Shown here piece by piece: positions 49,191 through 57,415 of a stretch of DNA of 64,000 nucleotides. The position numbers and the translations under genes are program-made. The stretch comes from Bacillus sp. AFS073361. Lineage in GTDB: Bacteria > Bacillota > Bacilli > Bacillales > Cytobacillaceae. The notes beneath the pieces were generated by a model. The model searched no databases and had not been told where the DNA came from. It saw only the letters and a program-made list of their open reading frames with translations. The first letter of the stretch is position 1; every line of letters begins with the position of its first letter. Location: NCBI RefSeq assembly GCF_002567005.1, contig NZ_NUZU01000004.1, forward strand, positions 226,560 through 290,559, given 5' to 3'.

Positions 49191-50210
49191 TTATCCTAAA
49201 ATCCGCTGGTAAACTGATTTGGCATGTGTCAAATCCTTGGTGCCGTGAATGAGGGCGCGGCCATCTTGAAAAATAACCATCCGCTCTACGCCCATTTCAA
49301 CCGAAACCAAATAAGGGTTGCCCTTCACCACATATCCTAGTGAACCAAGCTGACCGGCGAGGCGTTCTAACGAGATTTCACCTGCCGACGATGGGCGGAT
49401 TTGCACGGTATCACGTCCGCACAGTACCGTCGTCTTCGTCATATTTTCCTGATCGAGATAGGGATAGGTCCGCTCCTCGCCGCAAGATAAGCAGCCGGCA
49501 AACTTCGCCTTCGACATCTTCAAGCTTGTATACTGATTTCTCCATAAATCAAAGCTGACAAAGGAAGTCCGGACCGCGTCCCAATCCTCCACCAACATCT
49601 TCAGCGCTTCCGCAGTCTGATGAGCAATGACCATTTGGACAGCTGGAGAAATGATTCCTCCTGTATCACAGGTCATCCCCTGGAGCGGAATAGAGCGCAA
49701 CAAACAATTCAAACACGGGGTTTTCCCAGGAATCATCGAAAATGTCATCCCAAAGCTGCCGACACAGGCCCCGTAAATCCATGGAACCTTGTATTTTTGC
49801 GAGACATCATTCATCGCCATTCGCGTTTCGAAATTATCAGTCGCATCCATCATCACATCAACGTCCACAACAAGCTCTTCTAATAACTCAGGGGTAGCAT
49901 CACCGATCATCGAGACCACTTCCACATCTGAGTTAATCGCACGCAGACGTTTCTCCGCCGCGGCAGCCTTGGGAAGTTTCTCAGCGACATCTTCTTCCGT
50001 ATAAAGCTGTTGGCGCTGCAGGTTACTGGCTTCCACATAATCGCGATCAATAATCGTAATCTTGCCGACACCTGCCCGCGTCAGCACCTCCGCACTTCCG
50101 GATCCTAAGGCCCCTGCCCCGATAATCAGCACATGCTTGCTGCGGATCTTTGCTTGTCCTTCTTTGCCGATCCCCGCAAAGAGGACCTGCCGTGAATACC
50201 GTTCGTCCAT
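49191..50210 (-). CDS. moeB: MoeB/ThiF-family adenylyltransferase
   Basis: MoeB adenylates the C-terminal Gly of MoaD as the first step in its sulfuration. The ATP-binding GAGALGSGSAEVLTRAGVG and the DATDNFETRM segment are present, and two CxxC pairs (PCLNC, GCLSC) form the zinc site. The C-terminal region of 339 residues lacks a rhodanese active-site Cys loop that I can see. It directly follows moaD, so MoeB and not ThiF is the better name; service to thiamine synthesis is possible. Confidence 0.9.
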   Translation of the reverse strand: MDERYSRQVLFAGIGKEGQAKIRSKHVLIIGAGALGSGSAEVLTRAGVGKITIIDRDYVEASNLQRQQLYTEEDVAEKLPKAAAAEKRLRAINSDVEVVSMIGDATPELLEELVVDVDVMMDATDNFETRMAMNDVSQKYKVPWIYGACVGSFGMTFSMIPGKTPCLNCLLRSIPLQGMTCDTGGIISPAVQMVIAHQTAEALKMLVEDWDAVRTSFVSFDLWRNQYTSLKMSKAKFAGCLSCGEERTYPYLDQENMTKTTVLCGRDTVQIRPSSAGEISLERLAGQLGSLGYVVKGNPYLVSVEMGVERMVIFQDGRALIHGTKDLTHAKSVYQRILG

Positions 50211-50215
50211 GCTGG

Positions 50216-50452
50216 TCAGCCCCCGCTTACAGGCGGAATAAAGGCAATTTCATCCCCCGCTTGAATCACTTCATCGTTTGCGGCAAACTCTTCATTGATG
50301 GCCGTCATCACCGTATCCATCTTTGGCAGATCATACTTAGCCGCTAACTCTGCCTTTAACTCCGCTACCGTTTTACCACCGGCATCGACAGATAGGAACT
50401 CTGCACCGCCGACCGCATCACGTAAATGAGCAAAAAATAACACCTTATTCAT
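50216..50452 (-). CDS. moaD: Molybdopterin synthase small subunit
   Basis: A 78-residue ubiquitin-fold protein ending in the required Gly-Gly (FIPPVSGG). The C-terminal thiocarboxylate donates sulfur to make molybdopterin. It overlaps moaE by 8 bases, so the two subunits are translationally coupled. Confidence 0.94.
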   Translation of the reverse strand: MNKVLFFAHLRDAVGGAEFLSVDAGGKTVAELKAELAAKYDLPKMDTVMTAINEEFAANDEVIQAGDEIAFIPPVSGG

Positions 50453-50909
50453 TTAAGTCACTCTCCTCTGGCTTACCGCTCGGATAGGCAACTGTTTCGA
50501 GCTGATTTCCCATCCATGCTTCGCCTTCCTCCCAGTGTTCTTTCTTCCAAATTGGAACAATTTCTTTAATCCGTTCAATCGCATAGCGGTTCGCCTCATA
50601 GGCATCAGCACGGTGCGGCGTCGAGACGGCAATAACCACTGCCACATCGGTAATATCTAAACGGCCGACGCGGTGGGTGATAGCCACGCACGCACCTTCC
50701 CAGCGTTGTTCAATTTCCTTGCCGATTTGCGCCAACTTCTTAACCGCCATCGCTTCGTACGCTTCATAAATTAAAAATAATGTTTTTTTACCTTTGGTTA
50801 ATTCCCGAACCGTGCCGATAAACGTGGTAATCGCACCGGCATTACGCTGGACAACCTTATCTATGACCGCTTGAATATCGATTGGTTCTTTTGAAATTTC
50901 GTACATCAT
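50445..50909 (-). CDS. moaE: Molybdopterin synthase catalytic subunit
   Basis: The 154-residue MoaE inserts two sulfurs into precursor Z with MoaD. The conserved segments AGAITTFIGTVRELTKGK, YEAYEAMAVKKLAQIG, HRVGRLDITDVAVVIAVSTPHRADAYEA and the catalytic Lys region IVPIWKKEHWEEGEAWMG are all present. Two adjacent ATG codons (50909 and 50906) are possible starts after a GGGGTG site. Confidence 0.94.
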   Translation of the reverse strand: MMYEISKEPIDIQAVIDKVVQRNAGAITTFIGTVRELTKGKKTLFLIYEAYEAMAVKKLAQIGKEIEQRWEGACVAITHRVGRLDITDVAVVIAVSTPHRADAYEANRYAIERIKEIVPIWKKEHWEEGEAWMGNQLETVAYPSGKPEESDLNE

Positions 50910-51018
50910 CGGTTTACACCCCTACCCCTAAGCACTTAGGCTCTGCATTTTTTGATCACTTGGTATCCACCAATTTCACCAATTATGTGAACCGTGTAGT
51001 CGGTCCCCTTTTTCCACC

Positions 51019-51615
51019 TTATCTATCTTCCGCCCACTTTTTAGCATCTTCGTACTCACTTGGGTGATTCATATTAAAAAAGACCCGCTCTAAATCGATG
51101 CTGCTGTATGCCTGAAGGTCTTTTTCTGTTACATACAGGACATTTAAGCGTTCAAGCAAATGTTTCATCCGAAGTTGTCCCGCTTCAATCATTTGTGCTG
51201 CCACGTCCGCTGCCCTTTTTTGAAAGACGGCAAACAATGGGTGCTGGACTCCATTAATGATTGGGATGACGGCATCAAAACCGCTGCTTTTTTTGACAAG
51301 CAGTTCGGCAAGTTCCGCGGAAGCAAACGGCATATCACAAGCTACGACAAAATTCGTTTCAAATGGAGATGCCAGCAGTCCTGCATGTACTCCTGCAAGG
51401 GGGCCCTGACCAGGATACAGATCTGAGACCATCTTCACTTCTAAAAATTGGTAGTCTTCAGGATGATTGGTTACAAGAATTATATCAATAAACGAAAGGT
51501 TTAGTGCATCAGCCATTCTCTCAATGTTCGTTTTCTCGTTTATTTTTAGAAGGGCCTTATTGGTGCCCATCCTGCTTGATTTTCCACCTGATAAAATAAT
51601 TGCCCCAGCCTTCAT
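51019..51615 (-). CDS. mobA: Molybdenum cofactor guanylyltransferase
   Basis: MobA attaches GMP to molybdopterin, giving the guanine dinucleotide form used by formate dehydrogenase and nitrate reductase-type enzymes. The nucleotidyltransferase signature is GAIILSGGKSSRMGTNKALL, and ACDMPFAS carries the metal Asp. The start at 51615 (MKAGAIILSGG) follows GAGGG at about 10 bases. The frame is open without a stop into the upstream fdhE remnant, so an N-terminal extension from 51684 is possible but not expected. First gene of mobA-moaE-moaD-moeB. Confidence 0.9.
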   Translation of the reverse strand: MKAGAIILSGGKSSRMGTNKALLKINEKTNIERMADALNLSFIDIILVTNHPEDYQFLEVKMVSDLYPGQGPLAGVHAGLLASPFETNFVVACDMPFASAELAELLVKKSSGFDAVIPIINGVQHPLFAVFQKRAADVAAQMIEAGQLRMKHLLERLNVLYVTEKDLQAYSSIDLERVFFNMNHPSEYEDAKKWAEDR

Positions 51616-51831
51616 CAACCCTGCACCCTCTTCATTTACATCAATATCCACGCCCACAGCTTGATAGCCATTATCCTGTGCCACATAATCCTAATGAATC
51701 GAGTTTAAATCCAGTAAGGCAGCTGTTGGCTTTTCAATATATTGACGTGTATCAATAATTTTAATATAGCCATTACAACCTTCGCAAACTTGAATTTCAA
51801 ACTGACCATATAGATCAAGCCTTTTGTGACT
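51616..51831 (-). pseudogene. fdhE: C-terminal remnant of fdhE (formate dehydrogenase accessory protein)
   Basis: The minus-strand frame reads LYGQFEIQVCEGCNGYIKII, then TRQYIEKPTAALLDLNSIH, a TAG stop at 51693-51691, then DYVAQDNGYQAVGVD and on into mobA. The CxxCxGYxK motif and the following LDLxxxxLDxxAxxxGY pattern are those of the FdhE C-terminal zinc-ribbon region. The TAG replaces the expected Leu. Upstream of 51831 the similarity stops and pdxK begins on the other strand, so the N-terminal two-thirds is gone. FdhE helps form respiratory formate dehydrogenase; such a gene beside mobA is a usual arrangement. Confidence 0.65.
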
Positions 51832-51833
51832 CC

Positions 51834-51888
51834 TGTTAATTTTTGAAAAATGTTCTATAATAATTAAGAGTAAAAATTTAAGGAGGAG
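51834..51888 (+). promoter_or_regulatory. pdxK promoter and ribosome site
   Basis: A perfect TATAAT at 51856-51861 has a weak -35 (TGTTAA, 51834-51839, 16-base spacer). AAGGAGGAG at 51880-51888 precedes the ATG by 9 bases. Confidence 0.5.
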
Positions 51889-51897
51889 TACATACAT

Positions 51898-52743
51898 ATG
51901 ACCATCAACAAAGTGATGACAATCGCTGGTTCTGATACAAGCGGCGGCGCTGGCCTACAAGCGGACTTAAAGACTTTTCAGGAACTTGGCGTTTATGGAA
52001 TGACTGCAGTGACATCCATCGTGACAATGGACCCAAAAAACCATTGGCACCATAATGTTTTCCCTATTGCTGTTGATACGCTTGAGACTCAGCTTGAAAC
52101 CATTCTTTCTGTTGGGATCGATGCGATGAAAACCGGCATGCTTGGCACTGTTGAGATTATTGAATTAGCGGCTCGGAAAAGCGATGAAAACAAACTTGAA
52201 CGTGTCGTGATTGACCCTGTTATGGTTTGTAAAGGTGAAGATGAGGTCCTAAATCCAGAAACTACCGATGCAATGCGTGAGTTTCTATTACCACGCGCCT
52301 TAGTCGTGACTCCTAATTTATTTGAAGCAGGACAGCTGGCTGGCATGAAAACCCCGCGTACTGTGGCGGAAATGAAGGAAGCCGCAGAAAAAATCCACGA
52401 ACAAGGGGCCAAATTCGTGCTGATTAAGGGCGGCAGCAAGCTTGAATCAGAAGAAAAAGCCGTTGACCTGCTTTATGATGGAAAAGAATTTATGCTTTAT
52501 GAGTCGGAAAAATTTGAAACGACCTACACTCATGGGGCGGGCTGCACCTACTCATCAGCAATTACAGCGGAATTAGCAAAAGGAAAATCCGTTTATGATG
52601 CGGTCGATGTCGCAAAGGAATTTATCACAGCAGCCATCCAGCAAGGTTTCCGTCTCAACGAATACGTTGGACCAACCTGGCATGGGGCTTACCGCAGTGG
52701 AGCGAAAGCTGTTACCGAGTACTGCGAAGATTGTGTGGAATAA
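51898..52743 (+). CDS. pdxK: Pyridoxal/pyridoxine kinase of the ThiD-like family
   Basis: The ribokinase-fold kinase begins MTINKVMTIAGSDTSGGAGLQADLKTF, which is the ThiD/PdxK substrate-binding opening. It has DPVMVCKG, TPNLFEAGQL, and the catalytic loop TYTHGAGCTYSSAI where the Cys replaces the usual Gly-Thr-Gly-Cys-Thr pattern. In B. subtilis the homologue in the ywd region (281 residues class) phosphorylates pyridoxal and hydroxymethylpyrimidine. Sequence alone does not separate the two activities. Confidence 0.88.
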   Translation: MTINKVMTIAGSDTSGGAGLQADLKTFQELGVYGMTAVTSIVTMDPKNHWHHNVFPIAVDTLETQLETILSVGIDAMKTGMLGTVEIIELAARKSDENKLERVVIDPVMVCKGEDEVLNPETTDAMREFLLPRALVVTPNLFEAGQLAGMKTPRTVAEMKEAAEKIHEQGAKFVLIKGGSKLESEEKAVDLLYDGKEFMLYESEKFETTYTHGAGCTYSSAITAELAKGKSVYDAVDVAKEFITAAIQQGFRLNEYVGPTWHGAYRSGAKAVTEYCEDCVE

Positions 52744-52755
52744 GAAAGAGTCACG

Positions 52756-52788
52756 AAGAGCCGATCGCTTGATCGACTCTTCTTTTTT
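52756..52788 (+). terminator. Terminator of pdxK
   Basis: AAGAGCCGATC-GCTT-GATCGACTCTT with one mismatch, followed by CTTTTTT. Confidence 0.82.
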
Positions 52789-52801
52789 GAGGTCATTTGT
52801 T

Positions 52802-52814
52802 GGTGTCAGGCACC
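52802..52814. repeat. Single GGTGTCAGGCACC repeat
   Basis: Exact lone copy of the 13-bp repeat between pdxK and yojF. Confidence 0.85.
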
Positions 52815-52917
52815 AGTTTCGCATTTTTTACCTGATTTTAGTATGATAGTTACATTATTAACTAAAATAGACATTAGACATAATCTCAAAATTAATGATG
52901 GGAAAGGAGGCTTCATT

Positions 52918-53265
52918 TTGGAACTTATTGATGTAAAAGGTGCACAAGATGCCATTAACAGCTTTGCTAATAAAGATGTCTATATTCACCTTGAAACGAC
53001 CAACGGTGCCTATGCTTCACATAACGATCAAAGCTTCTTTTCAGCCGGTGCATTCATCCGCAATGCCCTTGTCCGTTATGAATTAGGGAAAATAACAGGG
53101 AATGGCCCGTTTCGGGTTGGGTTAAAGATTCAGCTTGGCTGGATTTACGCAGAAGGGATCACTCATTACGAAATTGATGAGGACAATCGTCTCTTATTAG
53201 CCGGTCACGACCATGATGGAAAACTAGCGGTTGCCTTGGAGATTTCCAGCACCCCTTTTGAATAA
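52918..53265 (+). CDS. yojF: DUF1806 family protein (YojF-like)
   Basis: The 115-residue protein starts at TTG 52918 (MELIDVKGAQDAINSF), after AAAGGAGG at 6 bases; the longer frame is unlikely. Conserved segments DVYIHLETTNGAYASH and FRVGLKIQLGWIYAEGITHYE match B. subtilis YojF. It is paired with bshB2 (29-base gap), and this pair is conserved in Bacillus. A role in bacillithiol metabolism is an inference from that pairing. Confidence 0.88.
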   Translation: MELIDVKGAQDAINSFANKDVYIHLETTNGAYASHNDQSFFSAGAFIRNALVRYELGKITGNGPFRVGLKIQLGWIYAEGITHYEIDEDNRLLLAGHDHDGKLAVALEISSTPFE

Positions 53266-53294
53266 GAATGCAAGGCCCGAAAGGAGAAGAATTT

Positions 53295-53966
53295 ATGGAA
53301 AAAGAACGCCAAGTATTGGTTGTTTTCCCTCACCCTGATGATGAGGCATTTGGGGTGTCAGGCACCATTGCCACCCATGTGCAGAACGGAACCCCTGTTA
53401 CCTATGCCTGTTTAACGTTAGGTGAAATGGGACGCAACATGGGAAATCCTCTGTTTACCAATCGTGAAAACTTGCCGAAGATTAGAAGAGAAGAATTGAA
53501 GGAAGCGGCACGGGTACTGGGCATTCAAGACTTGCGCATGCTCGGATTCCGCGATAAAACGATTGAATTTGAAGATGAAGAGAAACTTGCCAATCAAATG
53601 TTAGCCTTGATTGAGGAAGTTAATCCTTCTCTTATTATTACGTTTTATCCAGGCTACTCAGTCCACCCGGACCATGATGCCACTGGTGCGGCGGTCGTTC
53701 GCGCGGTTGAAAAAATGAGCCCAGCCGCACGGCCAACCTTACACTGTGTTGCCTTCTCAAACAATTGTGTTGATGAGCTCGGGGAACCAGATATTCTCAA
53801 TGACATCAGCCCTGTTGCCAAAACAAAAATGGCCGCCATCCAGGCGCACCGTTCGCAAACCGAGCAAATGTTTATCGGAATGGAAGAGAAATTAAAAAAA
53901 CAAGACCCGCAAGTAATGAAGTGGATTAATAATGAACGGTTTTGGACGTATAAATTTACTAAGTAA
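53295..53966 (+). CDS. bshB2: Bacillithiol biosynthesis deacetylase BshB2
   Basis: This zinc LmbE/PIG-L-type deacetylase removes acetyl from GlcNAc-malate in bacillithiol synthesis. The metal motif is FPHPDDEAFGVSGT, with the second His in SVHPDHDATG. The start at 53295 (MEKERQVLVVFPHPDD) has AAAGGAG 8 bases upstream. The codons for Val-Ser-Gly-Thr contain an exact copy of the 13-bp repeat (53354-53366), here at a naturally conserved motif. Confidence 0.92.
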   Translation: MEKERQVLVVFPHPDDEAFGVSGTIATHVQNGTPVTYACLTLGEMGRNMGNPLFTNRENLPKIRREELKEAARVLGIQDLRMLGFRDKTIEFEDEEKLANQMLALIEEVNPSLIITFYPGYSVHPDHDATGAAVVRAVEKMSPAARPTLHCVAFSNNCVDELGEPDILNDISPVAKTKMAAIQAHRSQTEQMFIGMEEKLKKQDPQVMKWINNERFWTYKFTK

Positions 53967-53969
53967 ACG

Positions 53970-53999
53970 AAAAGCCCCTCATAGTGAAGGGCTTTTTTC
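53970..53999. terminator. Terminator between bshB2 and the CRP/FNR gene
   Basis: AAAAGCCC and GGGCTTTT around an 11-base loop, with TTTT on both strands; likely bidirectional. Confidence 0.8.
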
Positions 54000-54003
54000 T
54001 ATG

Positions 54004-54746
54004 TCAATATTCCCGATGCAGCAGCGTGCACAGCGTACACCAATCGCGAATAATAATCTTCCTTGATTTCATTTCGATGATGCCATCTTTTTTTAACCTG
54101 GAGAAAACGCGGCTGACACTTTCCCGGGTTGTTCCGACCACGGTAGCAAATTCCTGAATGGTCAAGGGAATCTCTATATCCCATCTGTTCAGGCCATTAT
54201 TAAATTTATTACCGAGGCGCTCTAATGTCTTAACAGTCTTCGCATACACATCGAGCAAAGCCACGTCTCGTAATTGCGAGGTCATTTCCCGGAGCACATC
54301 ACTCATATAACTAATCATTTGAATCGATAATTCCGGATGGTTGAACAAATCCCGTTCAAGTTCCAATTTATCTAAAAATAAGACTTTCCCGTCCTGAAGC
54401 ATGGTCGCAGTTGCCGGGTAGTACTCTGTCCTTTTTGTAAACAAACAGGCTTCTGCAAACACATCCCCTTGTTGCTTCACACAGACAATAATTTCATTTC
54501 CCTGTTCATCCTGCTTCGTTAACTTCACTGCACCGGTATGAACAAATAAACCCCCTTGGCCACTTCCGCTTCCGAAATGATCCTTTCCCCTTTTTTCAAC
54601 TCGAGTGTTTGAATCCTTTTTTCAATAATCGCTAGCGACTTCTCCGATAAATCCTTAAAGATAACAATTTTCCGAAGTAAATCCATTTGGGCAACCTGTT
54701 GATAGATTGCTAGATTCGGCTCTTTTAAACAATCGACTTGAATCAT
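54004..54746 (-). pseudogene. CRP/FNR-family regulator, frameshifted in a G5 run
   Basis: Two overlapping minus-strand frames make one CRP/FNR protein of about 247 residues. The first (54746 to about 54551, starting MIQVDCLKEPNLAIYQQ after GGTGG) carries the first half of the cyclic-nucleotide-like sensor domain and ends out of frame. The second continues HTGAVKLTKQDEQGNEIIV, the dimerisation helix, and the helix-turn-helix TIQEFATVVGTTRESVSRVF. The break is at a run of five Gs (plus-strand C5 at 54551-54555); one extra G restores the frame. The C-terminus has a CxxC (DWCTLC). It is divergent from nosC, so it is the natural candidate regulator of the nos genes. A sequencing error is possible. 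Confidence 0.8.
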
Positions 54747-54810
54747 CCTTTTCACCACCCTTATTAAAAATCCCCTTTTGATGATCACTTACTTTTATTG
54801 TAAAGAACTG

Positions 54811-54839
54811 CGTCACTTGATGTAGTGACGAATTTCACA
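54811..54839. promoter_or_regulatory. Overlapping palindromes including a CRP/FNR-type box
   Basis: CGTCACT-TGATGT-AGTGACG (54811-54830) is a perfect 7-bp inverted repeat. Its right half is shared by AGTGA-CGAATT-TCACA (54824-54839), which fits TGTGA-N6-TCACA with one mismatch. It lies about 80 bases before the regulator's start, so autoregulation is plausible. Confidence 0.6.
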
Positions 54840-54892
54840 AAACGTTCATCTTTTCAAATCACGTGATATTAAGCCCTTTCACAAAACGTTCA
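54833..54892. repeat. 16-bp direct repeat 44 bases apart in the nos promoter region
   Basis: TTTCACAAAACGTTCA occurs exactly at 54833-54848 and 54877-54892. The first copy starts inside the CRP/FNR-type box. Spacing is close to four helical turns. Confidence 0.85.
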
Positions 54893-54908
54893 AAAACTAT
54901 AACAAAGG

Positions 54909-54951
54909 TGTGCGGTAGGTCACATTTTTCTGACATGGAAGTGTTTAGGAT
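54909..54951 (+). promoter_or_regulatory. nosC promoter with CRP/FNR box at about -41.5
   Basis: TGTGC-GGTAGG-TCACA (54909-54924) differs from TGTGA-N6-TCACA at one base. A possible -10 is TAGGAT (54946-54951), which puts the start near 54958 and the box centre at about -41.5. There is no good -35, which is usual for class II activated promoters. The start site is inferred. Confidence 0.55.
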
Positions 54952-54986
54952 GAAGATGTTCATTTGAGAAAAAAGGAGGGAAAAAG

Positions 54987-55442
54987 ATGAATAAAGCCAT
55001 TATCAGTTTTGTTATTTGTACATTACTCGGCTTTGGATTAGGTTACTTAGTGTTTGGCGTGATCATGGGGGATTCCGCAAAACAGCCTCAAGTGGCACAA
55101 ACAGAAACGAAAGAGACGACAGAAACTTCTGCTGCTAAAGAAGAAACAACGACCGACTCAAAAGAAGCAACAACGGTTTCTGCCAATGAGGATAACATCC
55201 TTAACAAGAAAGGCTGCCTCGGCTGCCACAGTGTTGAATCTCTAAAAATTACGGGTGGAGCAGTTGGCCCAGATCTTTCCCAAGCGTTTGTAAACGTAGA
55301 AGGCAAGCATGGCAAGCCGATTGAAGAATTTTTAAAAGCGCCTACTTCTGCTGTCATGTCAGGTGTGATTGGGAAAAACCCATTATCTGACGAGGAACGT
55401 AAGCAAGTATTAGACCTACTTAAACAAGCCTCTGAAAAATAA
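54987..55442 (+). CDS. Membrane-anchored cytochrome c of the nos operon
   Basis: The 151-residue protein has an uncleaved N-terminal membrane helix (residues 4-27), a Thr/Glu/Lys-rich linker (residues 35-66), and a small mono-heme cytochrome c domain. The heme site is CLGCH (Cys77, Cys80, His81). Met in TSAVMSGVIG is the likely distal ligand. AAAGGAGGG precedes the ATG and nosZ begins 17 bases after its stop. It probably delivers electrons from the quinol-oxidising chain to NosZ, as proposed for NosC in Gram-positive nos clusters. Confidence 0.88.
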   Translation: MNKAIISFVICTLLGFGLGYLVFGVIMGDSAKQPQVAQTETKETTETSAAKEETTTDSKEATTVSANEDNILNKKGCLGCHSVESLKITGGAVGPDLSQAFVNVEGKHGKPIEEFLKAPTSAVMSGVIGKNPLSDEERKQVLDLLKQASEK

Positions 55443-55459
55443 AAAAGGTGGTGTACATA

Positions 55460-57325
55460 ATGAAAAAATGGATTCCGATTGCATCGGGTCTCTTAGCCGG
55501 GTTTGTCGCAGCAACGATTACGTTTGCAGATTTCTCAGCTAAGACTGAAACGCAAGCAGCGCCAAGCACAAAGAGCGATGCCGAAAAGGTATATGTCCCA
55601 TTCGGCCAAAAAGATGATTACTATCTATTTGCTTCCGGCGGCCACTCCGGTCAAATGTTTATTTATGGTGTGCCATCCATGCGTCATATTCGAACGGTTC
55701 CGGTCTTCTCGCAGGATTCGGCTACAGGGTACGGATTCGATGAACACTCGAAGAAATTAATGGGCGGTTATACATGGGGAGACCTACATCACCCGGCCTT
55801 CTCTGAAACAAAAGGTGACTATGACGGGAAATACATGTTCGCGACCGATGTTGGTAACAGCCGTGCAGCCGCGATGGACTTAAAAACATTCACCGTGAAA
55901 GACATCATTAACGTTCCAAATACAAGCGGACCACACTGTGCGGCCTTCGTTACGGAAAATACCGAGTATATGTTCCTGCCGACTCGCTTCGCCGTGCCGC
56001 TGCAGCACAAATACGAATCACTAGATGATTACAGTACAAAATATCGCGGCGTGATGTCTGCTGTCACATTTGATCAAAACAAACAAAAGCTAAATATTGG
56101 TTACCAAGTCGCCCTTCCACCATGGTCCTATGACCTTTCTGATGCAGGTAAAAAAGAATCAGCGGATTGGGCGGTTATGACGACTTATAATACCGAAGAA
56201 TCAACAACAAACCTTGAAATTAACGCTTCACAAGCTGACCGTGACTATATTGTTCTTTTCAACTGGAAAGAGCTTGAGAAAATGGTCAAGGAAGGCAAGT
56301 ACGAAAATGTGGGCGGTCAGAAAATGATCTTCCCTGAGAAGCAAAAAGGCGGCATTTATTTAATTCCAGTCGCAAAATCACCACATGGTGTCGACGTAAC
56401 ACCAGATGGCAAGCACTTTATCGCTTCCGGAAAATTAGCGCCAACCATGACCGTCTTCTCGTTTGAAAAAGCATTTATAGCTGTCGCAAACAAAGACTTC
56501 GCTGGTGAACGCAATGGGATTCCAGTCCTTAATTACAAATCCGTGATGGAAAGAGAAGTTAACCCTGAAAATGCCTTAGGACCACTGCACACGCAATTTG
56601 ATGACAAAGGCATGGCCTACACAACGATGTTTATTTCTTCGGAAATTGTGAAATGGGATCCAAAAACAGGTGAAACATTAGATCGTGTCCCTGTCCAATA
56701 TTCTCCAGGACACTCTGTTGCCGCAGAAGGTGACACGGTTGCACCAGATGGAAAATATATCATTGCCTTAAATAAGATTGCGAAGGACAGCTATTTATCC
56801 GTTGGACCTTCTCATCCTGAATCGATGCAGTTGATTGATATCAGCGGTAAGATGAAGATCATTCAATCAGCACCCGTTAACCCAGAACCACACTATGCCC
56901 AAATGATTAAAGCGGATAAAATCAAAACCATTGAAGTCTATCCGAAGGACACAAAGAATAAGGAAGCTGTTTACAAGCAGAGCGATACAAAAATCGTTCG
57001 TAATGGTAACAAAGTCGATGTATATGGTATCGCGATGCGTTCGAAATTTATCTTTGATGCCAAAGCAAAACGTCCTGATGTGATCGAAGTAAATGAAGGA
57101 GATCATGTGACGATTCATCTGACAAATATTGATTTCGATGAAGATATTACCCACGGATTTGCCATCAACAGCTATAACTTAAACATGGAAGTCCAGCCGG
57201 GACAAACCAACACAATGGAATTTGTCGCGAATAAAGCAGGAACCTACCCACTTTATTGCACAAACTTCTGTTCTGCGCTGCACCAAGAAATGACCGGTTA
57301 CTTCCTTGTCAAACCAAAACAGTAA
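55460..57325 (+). CDS. nosZ: Nitrous-oxide reductase, Sec-dependent clade II type
   Basis: NosZ reduces N2O to N2 outside the membrane. The start at 55460 gives a Sec-type signal (KKWIPIASGLLAGFVAATITF) without a twin-Arg motif, the mark of clade II. The seven-blade propeller with CuZ histidines shows in GDLHHPAF, SGPHCAAF, SPHGVDVTPDG, GPLHTQFDD, SPGHSVAAEGD and EPHYAQM. The C-terminal cupredoxin domain has the CuA motif CTNFCSALHQEMTGYF near residue 600. All metal ligands look intact. AAAGGTGG precedes the start. Confidence 0.97.
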   Translation: MKKWIPIASGLLAGFVAATITFADFSAKTETQAAPSTKSDAEKVYVPFGQKDDYYLFASGGHSGQMFIYGVPSMRHIRTVPVFSQDSATGYGFDEHSKKLMGGYTWGDLHHPAFSETKGDYDGKYMFATDVGNSRAAAMDLKTFTVKDIINVPNTSGPHCAAFVTENTEYMFLPTRFAVPLQHKYESLDDYSTKYRGVMSAVTFDQNKQKLNIGYQVALPPWSYDLSDAGKKESADWAVMTTYNTEESTTNLEINASQADRDYIVLFNWKELEKMVKEGKYENVGGQKMIFPEKQKGGIYLIPVAKSPHGVDVTPDGKHFIASGKLAPTMTVFSFEKAFIAVANKDFAGERNGIPVLNYKSVMEREVNPENALGPLHTQFDDKGMAYTTMFISSEIVKWDPKTGETLDRVPVQYSPGHSVAAEGDTVAPDGKYIIALNKIAKDSYLSVGPSHPESMQLIDISGKMKIIQSAPVNPEPHYAQMIKADKIKTIEVYPKDTKNKEAVYKQSDTKIVRNGNKVDVYGIAMRSKFIFDAKAKRPDVIEVNEGDHVTIHLTNIDFDEDITHGFAINSYNLNMEVQPGQTNTMEFVANKAGTYPLYCTNFCSALHQEMTGYFLVKPKQ

Positions 57326-57346
57326 TTTAAGCAATATGTTGGTGAT

Positions 57347-57373
57347 GGGTATCAATGAAAAAGATTGATACCC
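57347..57373 (+). terminator. Hairpin between nosZ and the NosB-like gene
   Basis: GGGTATCAAT and ATTGATACCC form a perfect 10-bp stem around GAAAAAG. Only a weak T tract follows, so partial termination or mRNA stabilisation could set nosZ above the downstream maturation genes. Confidence 0.6.
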
Positions 57374-57415
57374 TTCTCCGTTTACTACCGATTTCATTAA
57401 AAAGGCGATGTTAAC

